Shown here: piece after piece, positions 1 to 9,700 of the stretch | How the letters are laid out: each line of letters opens with the position of its first letter | Numbering within the stretch: the stretch's first letter is position 1 | Source: an uncultured Lentisphaerota bacterium | GTDB taxonomy: Bacteria > Verrucomicrobiota > Lentisphaeria > Victivallales > GWF2-50-93 | NCBI GenBank assembly: GCA_903872565.1 | Contig: CAIQLG010000189.1 | Location: 1-62,603 of the forward strand | Length of the DNA: 62,603 nt | Reading direction: 5' to 3' | Notes under the pieces: model-generated | Seen by the model: the letters and a program-made list of their open reading frames with translations, nothing else | Told to the model about the DNA's origin: nothing | Databases searched by the model: none | Position numbers and translations under genes: made by a program

Positions 1-29
1 AAGGAAAAATACTGAAAGGGGGTGATAAT

Positions 30-209
30 ATGAGTAAAAAAGAATACAGTCCGGGCAATAAAGCTCCGACTTCCGGCCAGTATGGGATTATTGGACCCAG
101 AGGAGGCGCAACAGGAATTGAAAGAACTGTTGTAAAAGGCGAGCCTTTGCCTCCTACAAAGAAGTCTGGACAAAGTTACGTCCTTGTGGACAAAACTAAA
201 ACCGGATAA
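30..209 (+). CDS. YjzC-family small protein
   Basis: A 59-residue protein of unknown biochemical role. The body carries the PGNKAP, SGQYGIIGPRGG and GEPLPPT motifs that I recognise from the YjzC family, which is widespread in bacteria. The start is well supported: a strong GGGGTGAT Shine-Dalgarno sequence ends a few bases before the ATG. The protein has no membrane segment or signal peptide and is rich in Gly, Pro and Lys. It is convergent with the nine-gene reverse-strand operon and separated from it by a hairpin. It is probably an ordinary chromosomal gene outside the island. Family recognition is from memory of the motifs; the function is unknown. Confidence 0.85.
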   Translation: MSKKEYSPGNKAPTSGQYGIIGPRGGATGIERTVVKGEPLPPTKKSGQSYVLVDKTKTG

Positions 210-223
210 CACTCAATTCAAAT

Positions 224-259
224 GCACTACCATCTTGATAAAGGCAAGGATGGTAGTGC
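224..259. terminator. Hairpin between convergent genes
   Basis: An 11-base perfect inverted repeat (GCACTACCATC / GATGGTAGTGC) can be extended by TTG/CAA across a one-base bulge. It lies in the 123-base gap between the YjzC-like gene and the end of the reverse-strand operon. No long T-run follows on either strand, so it is a candidate bidirectional terminator or mRNA 3' end rather than a textbook intrinsic terminator. I see nothing else in 260-332. Confidence 0.5.
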
Positions 260-332
260 CATATTCCCCACAATCATAAAATATTTATCAAGAGATATTG
301 TTCGTGCTGGAGTAGTTGGAATAAAGGGCTGG

Positions 333-3215
333 TCACAGTGTTGGCTTTTTTATTTCTATGTCAAGCTTAAAACTCAATTCTTCTGAGATAATTCGCGGTA
401 AAGGAAAAGCGATATTTGAGTCTGGGGTAATCAATCGGGCAACCTCGTCCTGCCCCATTACGACTCGGAACCAGCGTTCTCGGTCCGACATGACCTTATA
501 CTGGCGCTCATCGGCGGTGCCGGACAAGTAGGGGACATAAATGAGAATCGTATTTCTACCTTCAGCCTTGCATCCAAGTCTGTCAACACGCCCGGTCCGC
601 TGTTCGATGCTGCTTGGATTCCAATCGAGATCATGGTGAACGACATGGCGGCAGAAGCGCTGAAGATCCACACCTTCGCCCATAACTTGACTGCATACCA
701 GAATGTCTGGGAAAAATGGTGTATTAAATGCCCGCATCAAACGAGCACGCGCTTCACGTGGTGTAGTTCCTGTTGCCACTTGGACATTGGCTAGGGTACC
801 TGTGGCATCATCAGATTCCGAGTCTTCATCATCCCCTGTAATGCGTATGTTGCGTGTCCCAATATTTTTTGATGCTTCAAGATAAAGATTTCGTTCCTCG
901 GTGGAACATTCCTCTGTGAGAAAATTTACAAATCCATCGCATTTCTTCCCCCAAGATATATCCGAGGCATCTTTGAAATCCAAGGTCATCCTGACCGCAT
1001 CCTCCTCACTGATCGTTTCCCATTCAGCGATGGGGAAGCAACGAACTAAGGTTGTCGACACTCGCAGAAAACGACGCATCACATCAACAAGTATTTCGCA
1101 AAGTTCTGGAGACATGTTTGCCTTATGAATCGAGACGGCCCGGGTCTGAATGATATTGTTGAGTGCTGCGTCAAGGACTTGTCGGCCACGAGATTTTAGG
1201 TCATCGAAGAAATGCCGGCGGATTCGCAGTATCAATTTTTCTATGTTTTCTATTGTCGCTCCACGACCAGCTTTTCGCAAACGATCCTGTCCGTGCGACA
1301 TAATTCTCCGCTCAATCTCTTTGCTTATATGTATGCGCAACGCTTTGCATGTGCGCCGGTAGAATGCAAAAACAAGAACCTTCTCGCCGAACTCCCACAG
1401 ATCGACCACTCTTTGGACAGTAGAATGCACTTTGGGATGGAGCGCGCCACTGCAAGATTCAAGTGCACGATCGAATTCACCCAAGTACCAACTGCTATGG
1501 GAAAAATCCACAGATGCATTCGAAACCTCCGCATCTAGTTCGTCTTTCGCCGCATCGCGGTTCTTGCGAGTGAAACGGAAAGCCTCGTATGAGGAACTGA
1601 GAGCCTCCCCGAGCAAATCCTGACCGTAACTGGCCGCACTCCGGGCTGCAAGGAAAAATGGCAATAGCTGGCTTCCGGGGATCATAAGCCCGCCCAATAA
1701 TTCCTTTCCTGCAATGGCTGCACCATCAATGCGTTGACGACGGACAATAGAAGTACCCTCCCATTTGATGTCCTTGTTGTGGCGCACGATCCAGGGACGC
1801 AGAGCCTTTTCCGTTATGTTCCGGGACTTTTTGGCGGCATCAAAGGCTTCAACGATGGAACGCTGATGGTTGTTAAGCGATTCTCGAGGTGCCATATAAA
1901 GCCGTCCCCACCAATCTTCAACAATGCTGTCGCAATCTTCCAGTCTTAAACGAGACCAACATTTTTGAAGTGCGATGGTAGTGCGCTGGCTTTCGTTGAG
2001 TAGATTGCGAAGCTCCAACAATTTCTGATGGAAACTGTCAGTGCTGCCAAGTTCATCCGGATTCCAGCGAACATCTCCAAATCTTTCCAAGACGTTTACC
2101 AGTTCATGGTGTCCTAACTGGAATGGGGTGGCAGTAAGAAATAGCATTCGGTCGAAAGCATTGGCCATTGCTCCGTCGCCAGTCCGCAAATCTTCCTCCG
2201 ATTCCGGAGACTGAAGTTGCCGCGCAAGCAGGGTGCGGGGATTTTTAAGATGGTGTGCCTCGTCCATCACGAGCAGAGGCGATCTCCAGCGTGCCTGTGC
2301 GAGAAGTTTTTTCCAAAGTTCCTCCTCCACATTGCGCAATGTGTCGCGGGCGACTTTTAAACGGTCGGAAACACGTGTTTCTCCGCCACGAGCTCTCACG
2401 GGCATATCTTTAAGTGCATCAGCCAGATCTCCAAGTTCAATGTGTTCCATTGCTCGAATCACGGACTTTGGAACAGGATCATCCGCCAGCTGGCGATTTT
2501 CCCGGGTGTCTTTATTGTAAATCTCTTTCCATGAGCTTGGAAAGGCGTGCAATAACTTTTGCCATAGTTCCTCTCCCCAGTCATTGGCTCGTTCTTCCCC
2601 GAGAGCCCACAGCAACTCTGCAAGAAACCGGTGTATCTGCTGTTTTACCTGAATAAGACGTACAGCTCCGCCCCTTGCATGACGGCGAAGGCATTCTGCG
2701 ATCAGTGCGAGGCGTACCCACTTGTCGCTCTGGGAACGTCCCATGGCACCCTGCGCAAGAAATATCATGTGGCAGCGCTCATGCCGCGGATCATCGAGCA
2801 GTTTCATAAGTTCAATGCTGTGCCGGGCGACTCCATAGCGAAGGGATGTCGCCGGAGTCGAATCTTTTCGGACTGCCATGTCCTTGTCTACAGGCTTGAC
2901 ATTGTCGAGATACAATTCACAAAAAGTATTCAGGTCCTGTTTCCACTTTTCAACAAGATTGGGGGGCACCATTATTACAACAGGACCTCGCGGGCTACGG
3001 ACGGCCACGCTGTAGGCTATTGCAAGTGCGACAAATGTCTTGCCCATGCCAACTTCGTCGGCAAGGATGACGCCTGGGCTACCGCGCAACCGGCGCAGGA
3101 TATCCTCCACCTCCTTGCGTTGACGCTTTTGGTCCGCTTCGGGCACACGTTTGTTCAGACGGACTCCAAGCGCCAGTTCAGGAGGCGGACTGTATATATC
3201 GGTCATCTTCGGCAT
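333..3215 (-). CDS. SNF2-family helicase, third of the operon
   Basis: A 960-residue SF2 DNA translocase or helicase of the SNF2 group, the last gene of the operon. Walker A (LADEVGMGKT) lies near residue 50 and the DEAH box (VMDEAHHLKN) near residue 316. A roughly 265-residue helical insertion therefore separates motifs I and II, much more than in typical SNF2 proteins. Motif III (LTATPFQ) follows, and motifs V/VI (MGEGVDLQRF, IEQRTGRVDRLG) are near the C-terminus. It overlaps the upstream phospholipase-D-like gene by 13 bases, so the two are translationally coupled. In DISARM, SNF2 proteins (DrmD) act with a methylase and a PLD protein, so a DNA-tracking or remodelling role in restriction is likely. 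Substrate specificity cannot be read from the sequence. Confidence 0.9.
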   Translation of the reverse strand: MPKMTDIYSPPPELALGVRLNKRVPEADQKRQRKEVEDILRRLRGSPGVILADEVGMGKTFVALAIAYSVAVRSPRGPVVIMVPPNLVEKWKQDLNTFCELYLDNVKPVDKDMAVRKDSTPATSLRYGVARHSIELMKLLDDPRHERCHMIFLAQGAMGRSQSDKWVRLALIAECLRRHARGGAVRLIQVKQQIHRFLAELLWALGEERANDWGEELWQKLLHAFPSSWKEIYNKDTRENRQLADDPVPKSVIRAMEHIELGDLADALKDMPVRARGGETRVSDRLKVARDTLRNVEEELWKKLLAQARWRSPLLVMDEAHHLKNPRTLLARQLQSPESEEDLRTGDGAMANAFDRMLFLTATPFQLGHHELVNVLERFGDVRWNPDELGSTDSFHQKLLELRNLLNESQRTTIALQKCWSRLRLEDCDSIVEDWWGRLYMAPRESLNNHQRSIVEAFDAAKKSRNITEKALRPWIVRHNKDIKWEGTSIVRRQRIDGAAIAGKELLGGLMIPGSQLLPFFLAARSAASYGQDLLGEALSSSYEAFRFTRKNRDAAKDELDAEVSNASVDFSHSSWYLGEFDRALESCSGALHPKVHSTVQRVVDLWEFGEKVLVFAFYRRTCKALRIHISKEIERRIMSHGQDRLRKAGRGATIENIEKLILRIRRHFFDDLKSRGRQVLDAALNNIIQTRAVSIHKANMSPELCEILVDVMRRFLRVSTTLVRCFPIAEWETISEEDAVRMTLDFKDASDISWGKKCDGFVNFLTEECSTEERNLYLEASKNIGTRNIRITGDDEDSESDDATGTLANVQVATGTTPREARARLMRAFNTPFFPDILVCSQVMGEGVDLQRFCRHVVHHDLDWNPSSIEQRTGRVDRLGCKAEGRNTILIYVPYLSGTADERQYKVMSDRERWFRVVMGQDEVARLITPDSNIAFPLPRIISEELSFKLDIEIKKPTL

Positions 3216-5305
3216 CGCTCGACTATCCTTTCCATAAATTCTACCAGATCACCTGATATCCGGTCGCAATTCGGTCTAATTTTCTCTCTTATCTTGTCTG
3301 CCAATTCTGCAAGAAATGGCCTGAAAACTTTATAGAACTCGGATTTCTCCAGGGATCCGGATTCAGGCTGATAATCCACTTCGTGAAGGACAATCAGAAA
3401 ATCCGAGAGTACAAGCAGAGCTTCGCCTGGCGCAACCACATTTTTAGCAAACTCGCAAAGTAGGCGGTCTGCAAGCGATTCAATTCCGATCAGCCCTCTC
3501 AGCCTCCACTCAAGCGCCTGCCTTCCCCATACAGGCCGTTGAAGGTTGGAACGCAGTTGAGCAAAGAGCCTGGCACGCTGGCGGATGCGATGGAGAAATG
3601 TGGAATAGAGGTCATAGCGACGCAGAGGGTCTAGGTCAACGGGAACGGCGGAGTCAAGATCGTAGTCGAAGAAGTCCGGCGGCTGTTGCTGTCGAGCCCA
3701 TGCGCGAAACGCCGCGCCAGGATCAGATGCCGCCAGAATCAAAAGCATGTCGTCGGCAGTCATTTGTTCCAGCCTGGGCGGGGGTGGCAGGCCGCGGCTG
3801 TCCTCCACGTTTAGCGGAAGGAAAGCCTCATTATCGTCCCAGCGGACAAGCAGTTTGCATGGAGGCTGAACCGGTTCCCATGCAAACTCGACAATAGGTA
3901 GGCGTCCGGCATCAAACCACTTAGATGCAGACAAAAGCTCTTTGTTATCCTGTCCGCAGGCATTTATACACCATCCCTTTGGCAAATCTTCCGGAGCCAG
4001 GCGGAGAATGATACAGCGCTTGTCTCCGGCACGATATGTGGCCGATATGAATCCGGCGGGCAATGGACAGGTCTTATCATTTTCATCATCTTCCAGTTCT
4101 GGTATAGCTCCAATCCACTCCGCAGAGTCAGGATCTTTTACTTGTTGCATTTCAGGCCAGATTGACTCCAGATAGCCTATTTCCCGTCCGTGTTCAACGC
4201 GGCCAACTATTGTCAGGAGATTGGCCTCCGCATTCCTATATTGCCCCACCCCCATTCCGGCGCATGTGAAATTAGATGAACCGACCATCAGGGCGGAGTA
4301 GCTGTCGGAGATAAGTGCAATCATTTTGGCATGCCAGGGGCGACGGTTTTTGTCGCTGTCAAGATCAGGTAGCATTTTGATGATGACATTGGTCTGATAG
4401 TTACGTGGTATGATAATAAGGGATTTGGGAGCGGCTATTCGCGGCAATGCAGATGTGTCTTCATCACGAATCACAGGCACGCAAAAGGAAAGTTTGCGCG
4501 TTTGCCCTCTTGCCATAAGCTTGCAGAGCGAAACAGCGACACGGCCGGCATCATCATGTGTATCGAAGAATGGAGAGGCGATCAATGCCTGGCTCGGCGA
4601 TCCTCCGCGCTTGCGACATAGTTGGACTGCCACTTCAAGACTGCTTCTGGCAGCAACATTTTCATCCGACGAAGGAAGGGTGAAGACCAGCTTTTGTCGA
4701 ACAGATACTTGTTTGCGGCTGTCTCTCCATTCGGCCACCTGCTTTTCTATCCGATCAAGAAACTCCTTCGCCCTTTGAATTTCAGGTAGATTCTCTGATG
4801 CTCCGGGCACAAGTAGAAGCAATCCCCTAAGGAATGCAAGAGCGTCCTCCAGCATATCGGCATTGGCTTCATTGGGGAACATATCGACAGATGATGCGAC
4901 TTCATAGTTGGTGCGGTAGCCAGGTTCGGTCAGGTTTGACGACGCCACTATTATTCGGACGCAACCGGTCCATGCGAGAAGGCTGAGCTTGGCGTGTTGC
5001 TTGCCACCACGGATGCGCACCGGAAGGACATCCCAGCGAAGCGAATGTTCCACTCCTGCCTGTGAGTAGTCCACCAGAACACCTGCGTAAACGCTACCAA
5101 GACGGCTCTCCCGCTCCAGCAGAAACGCCAGGTCTTCGCGGTTCGGTTCCGACTCGATCTCAAGAAACCGGGACAGGCACTGCTCGTCGAACAGGCCAGG
5201 ATCGAAAGTGTATGTGGTTGCGATACATCCAACAGGATCTCCTGAACCTTTAGGTGGTCTCCAAAGGTCGAGCATAGCTCCGCGGGTTGATTTGTTCTTG
5301 CTCAT
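3203..5305 (-). CDS. Phospholipase-D-like protein with two HxK motifs (DrmC-like role)
   Basis: A 700-residue protein with two PLD-type half-sites: HAKLSL (H104, K106) followed by SSNLTEPG, and HAKMIALISD (H325, K327) followed by GSSNFTCAG. Paired HxK plus SSN-T/F motifs are typical of PLD-superfamily nucleases and phosphodiesterases. The first site lacks the usual downstream Asp, so it may be asymmetric. The C-terminal half (from about residue 400) is not recognised. The start is fixed by a GGGGAG Shine-Dalgarno sequence and by a four-base TGA/ATG overlap with the preceding gene. DISARM systems contain a PLD protein (DrmC), often dispensable; this protein is longer and may instead be the operon's nuclease. 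A lipase role is unlikely, as there is no signal peptide or membrane segment. Confidence 0.82.
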   Translation of the reverse strand: MSKNKSTRGAMLDLWRPPKGSGDPVGCIATTYTFDPGLFDEQCLSRFLEIESEPNREDLAFLLERESRLGSVYAGVLVDYSQAGVEHSLRWDVLPVRIRGGKQHAKLSLLAWTGCVRIIVASSNLTEPGYRTNYEVASSVDMFPNEANADMLEDALAFLRGLLLLVPGASENLPEIQRAKEFLDRIEKQVAEWRDSRKQVSVRQKLVFTLPSSDENVAARSSLEVAVQLCRKRGGSPSQALIASPFFDTHDDAGRVAVSLCKLMARGQTRKLSFCVPVIRDEDTSALPRIAAPKSLIIIPRNYQTNVIIKMLPDLDSDKNRRPWHAKMIALISDSYSALMVGSSNFTCAGMGVGQYRNAEANLLTIVGRVEHGREIGYLESIWPEMQQVKDPDSAEWIGAIPELEDDENDKTCPLPAGFISATYRAGDKRCIILRLAPEDLPKGWCINACGQDNKELLSASKWFDAGRLPIVEFAWEPVQPPCKLLVRWDDNEAFLPLNVEDSRGLPPPPRLEQMTADDMLLILAASDPGAAFRAWARQQQPPDFFDYDLDSAVPVDLDPLRRYDLYSTFLHRIRQRARLFAQLRSNLQRPVWGRQALEWRLRGLIGIESLADRLLCEFAKNVVAPGEALLVLSDFLIVLHEVDYQPESGSLEKSEFYKVFRPFLAELADKIREKIRPNCDRISGDLVEFMERIVERCRR

Positions 5306-6612
5306 AAAAGATCTCCCCGGAGATCTCCCCGGAAACGCCGGATAGGCCAGCCTCTGTATTCATGTAAGTAAAGTCCAGGCAGGATTTCGCGCCGAGGGAC
5401 ACGATAGGCGTGCCGGATGTAAATCCGGTTATTGCCCAAACGGTCGAACCAGGGGCGTTTGCCTTCGGTCGACTTGGCGCGCTGGATAGTTTCGTGATGA
5501 GTGCATAGCATCAGCGCACAGATTCCGGCATCCATTGGCTCGGCAAATGTTTCAAAGCGTTGGCTGAAAGTATTCTGAAGTGAAACATTGGGAGTGTTGA
5601 CTTCGCCCAGCGCTCTGTGTGCAGACGCAAACTTCTTGTACAGATTTTGGACACTTTGCCTGAAATCCTTGTCGTCGGCTATTTGGGGAATGGAGAAGCC
5701 CTGTTCTTTCGAGCTGCCAGCAACAGCCCTCAAAACATCAAAAGCGTCCTGCATATTGCGTGAGAATGTTTCATAAGCCTTGATTGCTTCAAGGAGCTGA
5801 CCATATTTCGGTTCCTTTTGCTTGAGTCGTTCATGCAGGAGTTCCTCGTTAAATTCATTGTACCCGAATCCTTCCTGCAGTTCCCAAATTGCCGGCAAAG
5901 CCCCGAGTCGGCGGTCGCTTTCGGCAAGAAGGAGATCGCACAGATAGCGCTTTTCCCTGCCCTTGGCACCTGAGGGTGCAAACGCCTGTGCAAGTTCATC
6001 CCACCCGCTGTTACCCCAGGAAGGTTTAGTGCGCGGTGGTTTTTCTCCAAGGCTCCGTTCAACCGCCGCAGACCAGCTGGAAATCCTTGATCGGGCACCT
6101 GCAAGGCCTGTAAATCCGAGTCCTCGTGCCCAAGCGTCGACCAGCGCTTCCGCATTCGGACCTGGTCCCATATGTACGTCAAGTATGCCCAAGTGTATAG
6201 CAAGCCGTTTATATACCCCGTTGAAACCGAAAATCCGTGGAGTCTTCAGATAGCTGCGTGCATCGAGATACCCATGCTGATCAAGTGCGCGCCGCGCTAC
6301 CAGCGTTCCCGGCACTCCCCATACAGATGAGTCATCGCCCATTGAACGTATCAAAGCCTCCACGACCAGCCACTCCCATACGATGCAGGGGGAGGCATCT
6401 CGTTTTTGAGGATCATCGTCCAATCCTTCGGTCACAAGAGCGCCCACGGCCATAGCTGTGAGAAACCGTATCCTCTGCATGCGTTCCCGCACAGCCGGAA
6501 CCAGTTGCATCGCCAGCTGGTCGGCAATCTGGTATAACCCGAGCGGGTCGAGAGTGCCTTCACTCGTACCGGGCGGATCGTAACTGGTCAGGAATGGAAA
6601 TATTGTATTCAA
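5302..6612 (-). CDS. Unknown protein in the DISARM-like operon
   Basis: About 436 residues; I do not recognise the family. The sequence is soluble and mostly helical with many Arg and Trp residues (IVWEWLVVEALIRSMG; RISSWSAAVERSLG) and has no Walker, nuclease or zinc motifs. I prefer the TTG at 6612 as the start because a GGAG Shine-Dalgarno sequence lies eight bases upstream; the longer in-frame reading begins at another TTG at 6648. The end carries a short direct repeat (GDLRGDLL), encoded by two copies of CCGGGGAGAT that also form the ribosome site of the next gene. It lies between the SIR2 gene and the PLD-like gene and is presumably an essential or adaptor component of the same complex. 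Function unknown. Confidence 0.75.
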   Translation of the reverse strand: MNTIFPFLTSYDPPGTSEGTLDPLGLYQIADQLAMQLVPAVRERMQRIRFLTAMAVGALVTEGLDDDPQKRDASPCIVWEWLVVEALIRSMGDDSSVWGVPGTLVARRALDQHGYLDARSYLKTPRIFGFNGVYKRLAIHLGILDVHMGPGPNAEALVDAWARGLGFTGLAGARSRISSWSAAVERSLGEKPPRTKPSWGNSGWDELAQAFAPSGAKGREKRYLCDLLLAESDRRLGALPAIWELQEGFGYNEFNEELLHERLKQKEPKYGQLLEAIKAYETFSRNMQDAFDVLRAVAGSSKEQGFSIPQIADDKDFRQSVQNLYKKFASAHRALGEVNTPNVSLQNTFSQRFETFAEPMDAGICALMLCTHHETIQRAKSTEGKRPWFDRLGNNRIYIRHAYRVPRREILPGLYLHEYRGWPIRRFRGDLRGDLL

Positions 6613-6654
6613 ATATTGCGCTCCGAAATTTATGGCCAATAAAAACAAAACTTA

Positions 6655-6702
6655 TTATTTCTTGTCGAACATTTCACTTACTGGCATTTGTGATTTAGCC
6701 AT
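6655..6702 (-). CDS. Possible 15-residue leader or microprotein ORF
   Basis: In the only sizeable gap of the left half of the operon, an ATG with a GGAG sequence six bases upstream opens a 15-codon reading frame (MAKSQMPVSEMFDKK) that ends about 40 bases before the next start. It may be a true microprotein, a translational relay across the gap, or chance. The ribosome site is the only support. Confidence 0.25.
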   Translation of the reverse strand: MAKSQMPVSEMFDKK

Positions 6703-6734
6703 TTTAACACTCCATTATTATTCGAAAATAACAC

Positions 6735-9700
6735 TTACGATATCCATTCGTTTTTAATTTCGGCGAACTCATTGTCAGAGTGACAAATACGATACCATTC
6801 TTCAACCGGTTTTGGAATGGCTATTTTTTTATCCGTATAAAATACGTTAAGCCTGTAAGCAAGAGTCGCAGCGGCTTTACGTATTTCGAGTTTCTCGTCG
6901 AATGACAGTTCTGTTTCTTCGTTGGAGTAGTCGGTTTCAGCGGCTAATATTTGGATGGCTTTAAGGACATCCGCTTCAAAATGGGATTCGAAAATAGCAG
7001 GCTTGGAATTAAGAATACGCGCAACAATGTATATCGCTCTAGGAAGTGAAGGAGTTCGACGCCAAAGGACGTAATTCGCGAGAAGTGAAAGCGCTTGCGA
7101 TATGTTAATTATATTTATATTTTTCAGGATAATGCTTGCCAGTGCCTTCAATGCATCATCAATTTTCGCTTTTGAGTTTGAAAGTAGGGTGTTGCTTATT
7201 CGATCAAAGAGTCCGTCTTTAGATTCCGGGAATATATGAAGGCATGCACTTTCTGCCTGTAAAGTCGGGATGTCGTGCTCGCTCATCTCGGAAAGAAGGC
7301 GGGCGATATCTGATTTTGACTTGTCGGGAATAGTTGGCATTGATCGGGGACCAATAACTTCAGCGATAAGTTCGCTTATGCTGGACAACCGTGCCATGAA
7401 TTCATCGTAGATAGAACCGAAAGGAGTTTCTTTTTCCTCCTTTTTCAAACGTTCCTTGTCGGCATCCCACCATTCTACAAGTCGATTGAGAAACTCAATG
7501 ATATCGTCCGAATTCCATATTCCTGACTCATTCGCACCGATTATGTCATGGAGAAGAGCAATATTTCCCCCGGTCAAACTCACTCCTTGTTCTTTATGGT
7601 GCTTTTGGATTGGGAAAGGGGTATCCTTGACATATTTTTTGAAAATCGGGATAGGGTCTATAATTGATGGATGCGGAAATGAAAGGAATCCAAAACGATA
7701 AAAGTCCGTACTTGATGGTAACCCGCAATTGTCACATTTACTCCAGAGGCTCTCTCCAAGCAGGTTTAGTTGCTCTTCGTCAAGAAGGTTCAACTTGTAA
7801 AGTTTGACCAGAGTGAAAGTTGCCCAGCGTCGCTCATTCTCATCGCCAGATGCCGACTGAACCAGCAATTCGCTAACCCGTTTCTTGGGAATAGCTGGCT
7901 TTTCATTAGCACATGGAGAATTTTCATCAATCCCAAGCAACCTAAAAGGATTTAAGAACTCTTGGATGGTAAGGGGATTTAAATCTGTTGGGTATTTGAT
8001 TGATATCAATTTTGGAATAATTGTAAATTGCTCCGATGCGGAAAACGAAGCAATGAGCCTTTGAATCAAATGCCCAATCTCCCGATATTTGTTCTTGCCA
8101 TTGGATGAATATAGTTCAGAAAGGAAATCCAGAACAAGTAGTTTTGATTCAAAGGAGCATTTACAGCAGAGCCTGGACATTGCTTCAGGAAGAACTTGAG
8201 CAAAACGGATGGCAAGGACATCCCCATGTATTTCATTCCCGGTAAGAATGTCATTTCTGATGTTTTTAAGAGCATCAAGATATCGCTTTATCAATTCATC
8301 TATGCCTGACTTTTTAAATTTATACACTGATTCGCGAGAGAATATTTTGCCAACTGCCTTGGAATCTCCGAGCCTCGCCAAGGTCGCCCATGCCCAGCAA
8401 GGAGAATATTTGAAGACTCGCGGCAATGCCAATTCAGCAGATTTTTTACCTAAATTGTAAATACCAATCCTGAACGGAATTCCGGATTCCTCACAAAAAC
8501 GAAAGAATGTAAATGCATTCAGGGAGTCCTCATCTACAGGATCTAGGTGATGAGTCCGTGTCGTCTTGCCTATATCAAATCCTCGGCTCTCGCTAATCCT
8601 TTTAATTTCGACAGGTTCCTTGTCGAGTGAGCGCTCAAATAAATCTAGTTCATTCCAAGGATCACATTTATATTGCTTGAGTTCATTCCATCGCTCATTG
8701 AAAGTCTGCCTTAACTGTTTTTGTTTATCGTTTCGAATCTCATTAAGTCTAGCGTTCCATTCTTTTTTCCGTTCATTATCTCTTCCCTGATATAATGCAT
8801 CCCAATCACTTACAAAATTGTTGGGCGTAGATATTTCGAAAGGGATATGAATATTATTATCTTTTGAAGAAGATATCTTAAATTGCTCATCAAGATACGA
8901 GTTTGTTTTTAATAGTTTCCAGTCATGCTCTACTTGGCTTCTGATTAAAGATACCTCATCGATATCTGCAGACTTGTTGATTTTAAACATTTGTGCTGCA
9001 TCATGCACATATTTAAACAACAACATAGCATAAACTTCTTCCGAAACAGAAGAATAATTTGGAGAAGGAGGAGTAAGGTTGCCTATTATTCGGATTTTAG
9101 CAAGAGTTCTTTCAAGTATTGTTTCTGCTTCTTCAATTTGTCCTATTTCAGCAAGAAGAGCGGCACGTTTAGCCATCCAGTATGGGAGTGAATCATCTAT
9201 AATCCAGTTTGAAATATTTTCTTTTACTTTCGGCAAGTCGAGCATGAAAAGGTGAACTAAAACACATTCGTAACGAAGATAGGCTATTTGATCCGGCAGA
9301 AGATATTTTGAAAGCGTGTTAAGGCGAGTATCCCAATCCCTCCGTTCTTCTTGCATCCCTTCCTCACGACAGAACCGCAACATGGATAGGGCGAGAGACA
9401 ACCACATATCTCTGATCTCATCCCAATCCAAATCCTTATATTTATTGTCAGCAAAACAAATCTCATGCTGGCGCGAGTCGGATTCATGGAACGGCCAATA
9501 TTTTGAAAGAATATGATTGAACAGTTTTGAAAGATTGGTAAAAACAGGGAGCAAACACCGTTCTAACCGCCAATTCAATTCAAAGGCATATTTGATGTCA
9601 AGCCCTATTGGCAAGTTGTTATCGGGTGACAAGTAGTTTACCCATATCCGAGTATAGACCCATAAGGTCTCCCGATTGCCTTCTGGCAAAATGAGCCAAC

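Noticed and set aside
2631..3335. 234-residue forward ORF opposite the SNF2 and PLD genes
   Set aside because: Antisense shadow of two well-supported overlapping genes; Cys/His/Ser-rich with no domain.
5310..5333. Tandem CCGGGGAGAT repeat as a regulatory element
   Set aside because: It is within the coding end of the unknown gene (GDLRGDLL) and one copy simply serves as the ribosome site of the PLD-like gene.
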